From Gammaproteobacteria bacterium UBA2965 (GTDB lineage: Bacteria; Pseudomonadota; Gammaproteobacteria; Pseudomonadales; Azotimanducaceae): a DNA stretch of 5,442 nucleotides. The position numbers and the translations under genes were made by a program. Each line of letters opens with the position of its first letter. Within the stretch, counting starts at the first letter, position 1. The notes beneath the pieces are model-generated. The model was not told the DNA's origin. It did no database searches and worked only from the letters and a program-made list of their open reading frames with translations. The stretch lies in NCBI GenBank assembly GCA_002348385.1, contig DEBD01000009.1, forward strand, positions 2,222 to 7,663. The letters are read 5' to 3'. This document shows positions 1 to 5,425 of the stretch, piece by piece.

Positions 1-124
1 TGTCCTTGCCGCCGGCTTCGAGCAACAGCACGCGCTTGGCGGCATCAGCGGACAGCCGATTGGCCAGCACGCAGCCCGCCGTTCCGGCGCCGATGATGAT
101 GTAATCGTAGTCACGCTCACTCAC
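1..124 (-). CDS. GMC-family FAD-dependent oxidoreductase, N-terminal fragment (runs off left edge)
   Basis: Only the first 41 residues are present; the gene continues past base 1. The protein opens with a short charged stretch, then a beta strand (YDYIIIG), the dinucleotide-binding motif GAGTAG at residues 12-17 (GxGxxG), a helix with CVLANRLS, and a second strand ending in Glu36 (LLLEAGG), which in this fold binds the ribose of FAD. This arrangement, with AG(C/S)VLANRLS and LLEAGG, is typical of glucose-methanol-choline oxidoreductases such as choline or alcohol dehydrogenases, which oxidise a primary or secondary alcohol using FAD. The start is a GTG (122-124); no in-frame ATG was seen just upstream. 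No good Shine-Dalgarno sequence is evident: the closest, GGTGAG, is about 12 bases away. It lies 48 bp downstream of the minus-strand Rieske gene and is probably in its operon. The substrate is unknown because the substrate and catalytic domains are outside the window. Confidence 0.88.
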   Translation of the reverse strand, partial: MSERDYDYIIIGAGTAGCVLANRLSADAAKRVLLLEAGGKD

Positions 125-172
125 GATGGCGGTGCGCTCACCATCCGTGCGGAAAATGAGGTGCGCGCTGGA

Positions 173-1570
173 TCAAGCCGACAGGTACTCGTCGACGGTC
201 TGGTGCAGACGGCGCACCCGGATCTCCTGATAGTTGCCCAACGTCGCTCCGGCCTTGGCCCCCGACTTCTGGGCCGCTTTGATGCCGGCGCGTTGCCGGT
301 GGAAGTTTTCCGTATCCTGATCGAGCACCAGGGCCAGGCCGAATCCCCCGATGGATTGCTCGTTGGCCTTGGTGTAGGAGTCCTCGATGGCAAGATCGAT
401 GGGCTCCGCAGGTTTGGGCCTGGGGCCGTTCTCCGGTACCGGCCGCAGCAGCAGAATCTCGTGCAGCGTGTGGTCCACGTCGATGGGACGGAAGCGGTAT
501 ACCAGCCGGATATTGATGCCGGGAAAGAACATGGCGTTGGGAAACACGTGGTACTCGATGGAGTCGAGCATCTCGCTGTTGGAGAGCCCGGAAAGGTCCG
601 CATCCCACTCTTTGGACAGCTGCTCGCGCAGCAGGTCCGCGTGGCGTTGGCGCGCGCCCACGCCTTCCGGCAGGTCGTCGGGATTGTGGCCGAGATTGGC
701 GAACAGCTTTCTCTCGTCTACTTCCGCGGCCACATGGGGGCTCGGGTAACCGATGGTGTGAATGAAGCGGGTGACGTGCTTACCAAATACGTCGTAGTCG
801 CAGTTGGCGTCACCCGTGGTGTGGATGCCTTCAGGGTGGGTGGCCAACACGTGGTAGGCCTCTAAGAAAGCCTCCTCGCACATCTTCCAGTTGCCGGGCA
901 GTACTTTGCGGGTGTGCAGCTCCACGTACCGATCTTCCAGCTTCCAGTCTTTGAAATGCTCGGGCAGCACGCCCAGGTACTCCTCCAGGGGTTCGCAGTT
1001 CGCATCCAGATTGATGAACACGAATCCGCCCCACGTGTCGCAGGGCACCTCCATAAGGCCGAATTCTTCTTCGTTTACGTGGGGGAAGTCCCAGCGGTTG
1101 GGAATCTCCCGCAGGCTGCCGTCCAGGTGCCACGACATGCCGTGGAACGGACACCACAGAAACTGCTTGCCGCTGCCGCTGGAACCGGCGTCGCAGAACT
1201 GCATGCCCCGATGAGGGCATGAGTTGACGAAGGCTTTGATGGTGTCCTTTTCGCTCCTCACGACTACTACCGAGTAGGGGCCCACGTCATAAGTGTGGTA
1301 GTCGCCTTTCTTTGGAATGTGTTCCTCGCGACAGGCCCATTGCCAGGTCTTGCGCCATACCGTGTCCATTTCCTTTTCGAAGAATTCCTCGGAGGTGTAA
1401 CGTTCGTAGGGGATGTCCTCATCGCCCAGGAACTGGTAGCTCGCTTCCACTAGTGCCGCGGGTGCGTTGTCCTGGTCGCGTATGATCAGGTCGCGCGTTT
1501 GCGGCCCAGGACAGCGGGCTTCCCCCGGTGCCAGCGATGGATCCGCTGGTTTGGTGAGGTCGTAGGCCAT
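173..1570 (-). CDS. Rieske [2Fe-2S] ring-hydroxylating oxygenase, alpha subunit (divergent paralogue)
   Basis: A complete 465-residue catalytic subunit of a Rieske non-heme iron oxygenase, which uses O2 and two electrons to hydroxylate or O/N-demethylate an organic substrate in the cytoplasm. The Rieske motif is Cys118-x-His120 ... Cys140-x2-His143 with 19 residues between the halves, slightly longer than usual because of a Gly/Ser-rich insertion (AGSSGSG). The catalytic domain follows, with GNWKMCEEAFLEAYH: predicted mononuclear Fe ligands are His240, His245 and probably Asp419 (QDTENF). The residue expected to relay electrons between the centres is Glu237 rather than the more common Asp. 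An in-frame ATG at 1603 would add 11 residues (MISADKTGDTT), but the ATG at 1570 has a GGGGGAT Shine-Dalgarno sequence 6 bases upstream, and the candidate -10 element overlaps the longer start, so 1570 is preferred. It shares the fold and several motifs with the two plus-strand oxygenases but lacks their central insertion of about 68 residues. Family confident; substrate unknown. Confidence 0.93.
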   Translation of the reverse strand: MAYDLTKPADPSLAPGEARCPGPQTRDLIIRDQDNAPAALVEASYQFLGDEDIPYERYTSEEFFEKEMDTVWRKTWQWACREEHIPKKGDYHTYDVGPYSVVVVRSEKDTIKAFVNSCPHRGMQFCDAGSSGSGKQFLWCPFHGMSWHLDGSLREIPNRWDFPHVNEEEFGLMEVPCDTWGGFVFINLDANCEPLEEYLGVLPEHFKDWKLEDRYVELHTRKVLPGNWKMCEEAFLEAYHVLATHPEGIHTTGDANCDYDVFGKHVTRFIHTIGYPSPHVAAEVDERKLFANLGHNPDDLPEGVGARQRHADLLREQLSKEWDADLSGLSNSEMLDSIEYHVFPNAMFFPGINIRLVYRFRPIDVDHTLHEILLLRPVPENGPRPKPAEPIDLAIEDSYTKANEQSIGGFGLALVLDQDTENFHRQRAGIKAAQKSGAKAGATLGNYQEIRVRRLHQTVDEYLSA

Positions 1571-1576
1571 TGTGGT

Positions 1577-1583
1577 ATCCCCC
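1577..1583 (-). promoter_or_regulatory. Ribosome binding site of the minus-strand Rieske gene (decides start)
   Basis: Read on the minus strand this is GGGGGAT, 6 bases before the ATG at 1570. The alternative ATG at 1603 has no comparable purine-rich stretch upstream. This favours the 465-residue form of the protein. Confidence 0.6.
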
Positions 1584-1598
1584 GTTTTATCTGCCGAA

Positions 1599-1604
1599 AT
1601 CATA
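1599..1604 (-). promoter_or_regulatory. Candidate -10 element for the minus-strand operon
   Basis: The minus strand reads TATGAT, five of six matches to TATAAT. It would start transcription near 1592, leaving a leader of about 20 bases with the Shine-Dalgarno sequence in it. No convincing -35 hexamer stands 16-18 bases upstream (the sequence there is CTGTGG or ACTGTG), so it would need an activator or be wrong. Confidence 0.35.
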
Positions 1605-1629
1605 CACGTTTAGCCGGCAGGCCACAGTT

Positions 1630-1670
1630 TACGGGGCTATTCGCGCCAAGTTGGGGGCTTTGTACGGGGC
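1630..1670 (+). repeat. Direct repeat TACGGGGC in the divergent control region
   Basis: TACGGGGC occurs at 1630-1637 and again at 1663-1670, 33 bp apart, close to three helical turns. The second copy overlaps the candidate -35 element of the plus-strand promoter. Such spacing would suit an activator or repressor binding the same DNA face twice. An 8-bp repeat can arise by chance in a region this size, so the regulatory reading is tentative. Confidence 0.35.
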
Positions 1671-1689
1671 GGTCGGAACGGAGTAGAAT
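1660..1689 (+). promoter_or_regulatory. Candidate sigma70-type promoter for the plus-strand operon
   Basis: TAGAAT at 1684-1689 matches five of six bases of the -10 consensus. TTGTAC at 1660-1665, 18 bases before it, matches only the TTG of the -35 consensus. Transcription would begin near 1696, about 23 bases before the ATG at 1719 and just ahead of the Shine-Dalgarno sequence. The weak -35 is typical of a regulated promoter, but this is a by-eye prediction. Confidence 0.4.
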
Positions 1690-1703
1690 TTTCCATTCGA
1701 TCT

Positions 1704-1711
1704 GGGAGGAG
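1704..1711 (+). promoter_or_regulatory. Strong ribosome binding site of Rieske copy A
   Basis: GGGAGGAG ends 7 bases before the ATG at 1719, a near-ideal match to the anti-Shine-Dalgarno sequence and spacing. It is clearly stronger than the site in front of copy B. Confidence 0.8.
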
Positions 1712-1718
1712 CAAAAAC

Positions 1719-3269
1719 ATGGCCGAAGCCAAAGCCACCGTACGAACCATGGATCCGTCATACCATGAGCTATTGGATGCCGATTCGCGTCCAGTGCCTG
1801 AATGTTTCCGGCGCGACTCGCCCATTGAGCCCGGGCCGACGTTTGTTCCGGTGGAGCGATATACCTCCCAGGAGTTTTTTGACCTGGAGGTGGAAAAGAT
1901 CTGGAAGCGTGCCTGGCAGATGGCGGCCCACGAGGACGATATGCCCAATGTAGGCGATTTCGTCCCCTACGACATTGCGGGGATGTCGTTTCTGGTGGTA
2001 CGCACGGGCGAGGATGAGTTCAAGGCCTACTACAACGCCTGCCTGCACCGGGGCCGCAAGCTGCGGGAAAACCGCGGTCGGCGGGCCGAGGATCTGCGCT
2101 GTCCGTTCCACGGCTGGACCTGGAACATCGATGGCACCATCAAGCAGATTCCGTGTCAGTGGGACTACCCTGGCCTGAAGCGTGAGGAGCAGAGCCTGCC
2201 TGAGGTGAACGTAGATCGCTGGGGCCGGTACATCTTCATCAATCCGGATCCGAACTGCGAGCCGCTGGCAGACTTTCTGGGCGACCTTTCCAGTCACTTT
2301 CCGCTTTTGCCTTACGAGAAGCGCTACAAGTCGGCCCACGTGGCCAAGATCATTCGCTGCAACTGGAAGGTGGCTTCCGAGGCCTTCATGGAGTCATATC
2401 ATGTGATCGCCACCCACCCACAGATTCTGTTGGGCGGCGCCCACGACTGCGACACCAAATACGATGTGTTCGGCAACTATTCACGAGCGATCCGGTGCGG
2501 CGCCCTGGAGAGCAGTGGCATGCCCGAGTGGGAGGCATTGCCGACCGACGGCAAGAACCGCGTGCGTCATCCGCTCAACGGTTGGGTGTATGAGGCACAA
2601 GACGACGGGCTCGTAAAGGTCACCACGCCGGATGGCCGGTGGGGAACCTTTACGCCCAATGCGGAGCCGGTCGAGGGCGAGTTGGGCGACGTTAGCCCGC
2701 AGCTATGTGATTGGGTAGGGGGTCCCCAGCTGCCGCAGACCGAACTGGATCGAGCGGTGGCTGAAAGGGCGGCCAGCAAGAAAGGCGACAACGAGCCGGT
2801 GACACATCCGCGCGTGCAGTTCGCCGAGATGCAGCGCCAGGCGCTCAAGCAGGTGATTCCCTCTGTTGCGGACGACATCGCCGACATTGAGTTTTCGTCG
2901 ATATTTTTCACCGTGTTCCCGAACTTCCACCCGTGGGGGTCGTTCAACTCGATCAACTACCGATTCCGCCCGAACGGCCGCAAGGTGGACGAGTGCATTA
3001 TGGAATGCATTTACCTGGCGCCGATTCCGGAAAACGGCGAGTACACCCCGGTGAGCGAAATTCATTGGTTGGGTCCGGACGACGACTGGACCGAAGCGCC
3101 TGAATTGGGAATGCTCGCCAAGGTGTTCAGTCAGGACACGCGAAACCTGCCGTACATGCAGGAAGGCTTGTATGCTACGGCGAAATCACATCTGCAGCTG
3201 TCGGACTACAATGAAACGAAGCCCCGTCACCTGCACATGCTGATCGACGAATGGATAGCCCGGCCTTAG
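1719..3269 (+). CDS. Rieske [2Fe-2S] ring-hydroxylating oxygenase alpha subunit, tandem copy A
   Basis: A 516-residue Rieske non-heme iron oxygenase, first gene of the plus-strand operon. Residues 46-65 (RYTSQEFFDLEVEKIWKRAW) are the usual N-terminal helix region. The Rieske motif is Cys108-x-His110-x17-Cys128-x2-His131, followed by GWTWNIDG. The catalytic domain has CNWKVASEAFMESYHVIATH: predicted iron ligands are His228, His233 and probably Asp473 (QDTRNL), with Glu225 in the bridging position normally held by Asp. Compared with the minus-strand paralogue it carries about 68 extra residues between the iron-binding histidines and the FRP motif near 416; they include a predicted beta hairpin (VYEAQDDGLVKVTTPDG) and a charged, probably flexible stretch near 340-360. 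It is longer than typical alpha subunits of about 450 residues. About 85% identical to copy B, which follows after 35 bp. No beta subunit, ferredoxin or reductase is adjacent. Family certain; the reaction is not predictable. Confidence 0.95.
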   Translation: MAEAKATVRTMDPSYHELLDADSRPVPECFRRDSPIEPGPTFVPVERYTSQEFFDLEVEKIWKRAWQMAAHEDDMPNVGDFVPYDIAGMSFLVVRTGEDEFKAYYNACLHRGRKLRENRGRRAEDLRCPFHGWTWNIDGTIKQIPCQWDYPGLKREEQSLPEVNVDRWGRYIFINPDPNCEPLADFLGDLSSHFPLLPYEKRYKSAHVAKIIRCNWKVASEAFMESYHVIATHPQILLGGAHDCDTKYDVFGNYSRAIRCGALESSGMPEWEALPTDGKNRVRHPLNGWVYEAQDDGLVKVTTPDGRWGTFTPNAEPVEGELGDVSPQLCDWVGGPQLPQTELDRAVAERAASKKGDNEPVTHPRVQFAEMQRQALKQVIPSVADDIADIEFSSIFFTVFPNFHPWGSFNSINYRFRPNGRKVDECIMECIYLAPIPENGEYTPVSEIHWLGPDDDWTEAPELGMLAKVFSQDTRNLPYMQEGLYATAKSHLQLSDYNETKPRHLHMLIDEWIARP

Positions 3270-3275
3270 GCCGGG
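3259..3275 (+). other. GC-rich hairpin spanning the stop codon of copy A (possible attenuator)
   Basis: CCCGGCC (3259-3265) and GGCCGGG (3269-3275) are perfect inverted repeats with a TTA loop, so the TAG stop (3267-3269) sits at the tip of the stem. Only three T residues follow (3276-3278), so it is a poor intrinsic terminator. It may act as partial attenuator, or as a 3' stabilising or processing structure between copies A and B. A terminating ribosome would cover the hairpin, which argues against strong termination while copy A is translated. Confidence 0.5.
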
Positions 3276-3292
3276 TTTGGGCAAACTAACTC

Positions 3293-3297
3293 GGAAG
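3293..3297 (+). promoter_or_regulatory. Weak ribosome binding site supporting the TTG start of copy B
   Basis: GGAAG lies 7 bases before the TTG at 3305. It is weaker than the GGGAGGAG of copy A, but correctly spaced. With the conserved N-terminus it supports TTG as the real start. Confidence 0.55.
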
Positions 3298-3304
3298 TAA
3301 CAAA

Positions 3305-4828
3305 TTGGCTGAAGCAAAAGCGACGGTCCGCACGTTGGATGCGGCCTACCACGAGCTGCTGGACACTGACACGCGGGAAATTCCCGAGTGCTATCGACGC
3401 AATTCGCCCATCGGGCCCGGACCGACCAAGGTGCCGGTGGCTCGCTATACAACCAGAGAGTTTCACGACCTCGAGGTAGAGAAGGTTTGGAAGCGCGCCT
3501 GGCAGATGGCGGCGCACGAAGACGACATGCCCGATGTGGGTGACTTCGTCCCCTACGACATTGCGGGGATGTCGTTTCTGGTGGTGCGCACGGGGGAGGA
3601 TGAGTTCAAGGCGTACTACAACGCCTGCCTGCACCGGGGCCGCAAACTGCGGGAAAACCGTGGGCGGCGGGCCGAGGATCTGCGCTGTCCGTTCCACGGC
3701 TGGACCTGGAACATCGACGGCACCATCAAGCAGATTCCGTGTCAGTGGGATTATCCTGGCCTGAAACGCGAAGAGCAGAGCCTACCTGAGGTAAACGTTG
3801 GTCGGTGGGGTCGCTACATCTTCATCAACCCGGACCCGAACTGCGAGCCGCTAGAAGACTTTCTGGGCGATCTGTCCAGCCATTTCCCGCTGCTGCCATA
3901 CGAGAATCGATACAAGTCGGCCCACGTGGCGAAGATCATTCGCTGCAACTGGAAGGTGGCTCAGGAAGCCTTCATGGAGGCTTACCACGTGATCGCCACC
4001 CACCCGCAGATTCTCACCGGCGGGGTGCACGACTGCGATTCCAAGTACGATGTGTTCGGAAACTATTCGCGCGCCATTCAATGTGGTGCGCTGGAGAGCG
4101 CGGGCATGCCCCAGTGGGAGCCCTTGCCCCAGGATGGCAAGCGTCGTGTGCGGCACCCGCTCAACGGCTGGGTGTACGAAGCCCAGGATGACGGACTGGT
4201 GAAGGTCACCACGCCGGAGGGCAAATCAGGCACGTTCAACAGCAATGCGGAACCCATCGAAGGCGAGGTGGGCGACGTCAATCCGCACTTGGTCAGTTGG
4301 ATCGGTGGTCGTCAGCTCGGGGCTTTCGATATGTCCATGATGCAGAACATGGACTCGGACGTAGACCCGCGCGTGATGATGGCAGAGATGCAGCGTGCTG
4401 GTTTGCGTGCCGTGATCCCATCGGTTGCCGACAAGATCCCCGACATTGAGTTCTCGTCCGTGTTTTTCACGGTGTTCCCGAACTTCCATCCATGGGGGTC
4501 GTTCAACTCCATCAACTATCGTTTCCGCCCCAACGGCAACAACCCGGATGAGTGCATTATGGAGTGCATTTATCTCGCCCCAATCCCGGAAAATGGGGAG
4601 TACACGCCGGTGCGGGAAATTCACTGGCTGGGCCCGGACGATGATTGGGTGGAGGCTTCAGAACTCGGCATGCTGGCCATGATCTTCAATCAAGACACCC
4701 GCAACCTGCCCTGGGTGCAAGAGGGGCTGCATGCGACTGCCATGGAGCATTTGCAGTTAGCGGATTACAACGAGACCAAGCCGCGGCACTTTCACATGCT
4801 GCTGGACGAGTGGCTTGCTCGTCCGTAG
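3305..4828 (+). CDS. Rieske [2Fe-2S] ring-hydroxylating oxygenase alpha subunit, tandem copy B (TTG start)
   Basis: A 507-residue paralogue of the preceding gene. The Rieske motif is Cys108-x-His110-x17-Cys128-x2-His131. Predicted catalytic iron ligands are His228, His233 and probably Asp464, again with Glu225 in the bridging position. The start is a TTG: codons 2-10 translate to AEAKATVRT, identical to copy A, and the next in-frame ATG is far inside the protein. Hand alignment with copy A gives 46 differences over residues 1-340 and 28 over the last 154, with a 9-residue deletion near 340-355. Differences cluster at residues 11-52 and 300-360 and near the C-terminus; residues 78-165 are identical. 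Changes close to the likely active site include Ser226 to Ala and, near the C-terminus, Tyr-Met to Trp-Val (469-471), so the two copies may differ in substrate. It lies 36 bp before the VOC gene in the same operon. Confidence 0.94.
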   Translation: MAEAKATVRTLDAAYHELLDTDTREIPECYRRNSPIGPGPTKVPVARYTTREFHDLEVEKVWKRAWQMAAHEDDMPDVGDFVPYDIAGMSFLVVRTGEDEFKAYYNACLHRGRKLRENRGRRAEDLRCPFHGWTWNIDGTIKQIPCQWDYPGLKREEQSLPEVNVGRWGRYIFINPDPNCEPLEDFLGDLSSHFPLLPYENRYKSAHVAKIIRCNWKVAQEAFMEAYHVIATHPQILTGGVHDCDSKYDVFGNYSRAIQCGALESAGMPQWEPLPQDGKRRVRHPLNGWVYEAQDDGLVKVTTPEGKSGTFNSNAEPIEGEVGDVNPHLVSWIGGRQLGAFDMSMMQNMDSDVDPRVMMAEMQRAGLRAVIPSVADKIPDIEFSSVFFTVFPNFHPWGSFNSINYRFRPNGNNPDECIMECIYLAPIPENGEYTPVREIHWLGPDDDWVEASELGMLAMIFNQDTRNLPWVQEGLHATAMEHLQLADYNETKPRHFHMLLDEWLARP

Positions 4829-4850
4829 CCAAGATGATCGACGGCTTGGC
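4828..4850 (+). other. Small hairpin just upstream of the VOC gene ribosome binding site
   Basis: GCCAAG (4828-4833) and CTTGGC (4845-4850) are perfect inverted repeats around an 11-base loop, ending one base before GGGAG. There is no T-tract, so it is not a terminator. It could modulate access to the ribosome binding site, or be chance. Confidence 0.25.
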
Positions 4851-4851
4851 C

Positions 4852-4856
4852 GGGAG
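4852..4856 (+). promoter_or_regulatory. Ribosome binding site of the VOC gene
   Basis: GGGAG lies 8 bases before the ATG at 4865. It chooses this ATG over the one at 4834, which is in another frame and lacks a ribosome binding site. Confidence 0.6.
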
Positions 4857-4864
4857 CCATAGCG

Positions 4865-5398
4865 ATGGATAAGCCTACCGACCGTACCGTCTATCAGAAC
4901 GCCTGGGTGGTAGACGACCTCGACGCGGCGATGAACAAATGGGTCAACGAGTTAGGCGTTGGCCCGTTTTTTGTCACCGAGTACGGCGATCAGTTCGCCA
5001 GCCTCACTTACCGCGGCAAGCCTGCAGAAATTAGCATGCGCATCGGGGTGTCCCAGGCGGGTCCGTTGCAGATCGAGCTGATTCAGCCCACCAGCAACGA
5101 CCCGAGTGCGTATCGTGACGCCTACCCGCCGGGTACGGAGGGGTTTCACCACATGTGCGTGTACAGCCACGACATGGCGGCCGACACCGATTACTTCGAG
5201 CGGCTGGGCTATCCGGCGGTAACCGCCGGCGAGGTAGGACCCATCAAGTTCGCCTATTTCGATACGCGGCCTCTCATGGGCTGTATGTGGGAGGTCGTGG
5301 AAAAGGCCCCTGGATCGGATGAAAGGCGGGAGCGATTGCAGGCCATTTGCGCCAACTGGGATGGAATCAACCCCATTCGCCGCGGCAACGAAATGTAA
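4865..5398 (+). CDS. VOC (glyoxalase/bleomycin-resistance/dioxygenase fold) protein
   Basis: A 177-residue protein with the two-module vicinal-oxygen-chelate layout. Module 1 runs from YQNAWVVDDLDAAMNKWVNELGVGPF (about 10-35) to IELIQP (70-75); module 2 runs from GFHHMCVYSHDM (93-104) to GCMWEVVE (139-146). Expected metal-ligand positions are occupied by Gln11, Glu71, His95 or His96, and Glu143; the first is Gln where His is more common. The opening of each module (partner strand, then DLDAAMNKW or DMAADTDYF helix, then LG(V/Y)) resembles the Glyoxalase_4 group that includes methylmalonyl-CoA epimerase, but members of this superfamily catalyse isomerisation, lyase and extradiol dioxygenase reactions, so the activity is not assigned. 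It is cytoplasmic, with no signal peptide. The position behind two Rieske oxygenases suggests a step on an oxygenated intermediate of the same pathway. The fold call is firm; the function is inference. Confidence 0.9.
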   Translation: MDKPTDRTVYQNAWVVDDLDAAMNKWVNELGVGPFFVTEYGDQFASLTYRGKPAEISMRIGVSQAGPLQIELIQPTSNDPSAYRDAYPPGTEGFHHMCVYSHDMAADTDYFERLGYPAVTAGEVGPIKFAYFDTRPLMGCMWEVVEKAPGSDERRERLQAICANWDGINPIRRGNEM

Positions 5399-5413
5399 TT
5401 TAGGACCAAAGAC

Positions 5414-5419
5414 AAGGAG
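5414..5419 (+). promoter_or_regulatory. Ribosome binding site of the next gene
   Basis: AAGGAG ends 6 bases before the ATG at 5426, an excellent match. It is the main evidence that a gene starts here. Confidence 0.7.
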
Positions 5420-5425
5420 AACAAT

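Larger units (their letters stand above)
1571..1718. promoter_or_regulatory. Divergent intergenic control region
   Basis: These 148 bp separate the minus-strand Rieske/GMC genes from the plus-strand Rieske/Rieske/VOC genes, so promoters for both directions must lie here or within the opposite gene. It contains a TATGAT candidate -10 on the minus strand, a TTGTAC/TAGAAT candidate pair on the plus strand, a TACGGGGC direct repeat, and Shine-Dalgarno sequences at both ends. No long perfect palindrome of the sort bound by TetR- or LysR-type regulators was found by eye, and no regulator gene is in the window. Confidence 0.7.
1719..4828 (+). repeat. Tandem gene duplication of two Rieske oxygenases
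   Basis: Two direct gene-length repeats (1719-3269 and 3305-4828) arranged head to tail. The protein alignment is gapless for about 335 residues, then has one 9-residue indel, then is gapless to the end. DNA identity is patchy: residues 78-165 differ at 18 of 264 bases, all silent, whereas the first nine codons after the start differ in seven despite coding the same residues. The pattern suggests an older duplication later homogenised in its central part. Confidence 0.9.

Noticed and set aside
161..865. A plus-strand reading frame of 234 codons opposite the minus-strand Rieske gene
   Set aside because: It is wholly antisense to a gene with clear Rieske and iron-binding motifs, has no ribosome binding site or recognisable domain, and long antisense frames are common in GC-rich DNA.
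1571..1603. Longer start of the minus-strand Rieske gene at ATG 1603 (adds MISADKTGDTT)
   Set aside because: It lacks a Shine-Dalgarno sequence and would overlap the candidate -10 element, while ATG 1570 has GGGGGAT at good spacing. It cannot be fully excluded.
1686..1698. GAAT-N5-ATTC inverted repeat near the plus-strand promoter as an operator
   Set aside because: Four-base arms are too short to stand out from chance.
1770..2339. Minus-strand reading frame of about 190 codons inside copy A, with similar antisense frames in copy B
   Set aside because: Similar antisense frames in both copies are expected because the copies are duplicates; no start signals or domain features support coding.
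3270..3304. Mobile element or attachment site responsible for the duplication
   Set aside because: The 35-bp gap between the copies has no transposase remnant and no target-site or terminal repeats; only a hairpin and a ribosome binding site are seen.
4834..4872. ATG at 4834 as the start of the VOC gene or of a small gene
   Set aside because: It is in a different frame from the VOC protein, stops almost at once and has no ribosome binding site.
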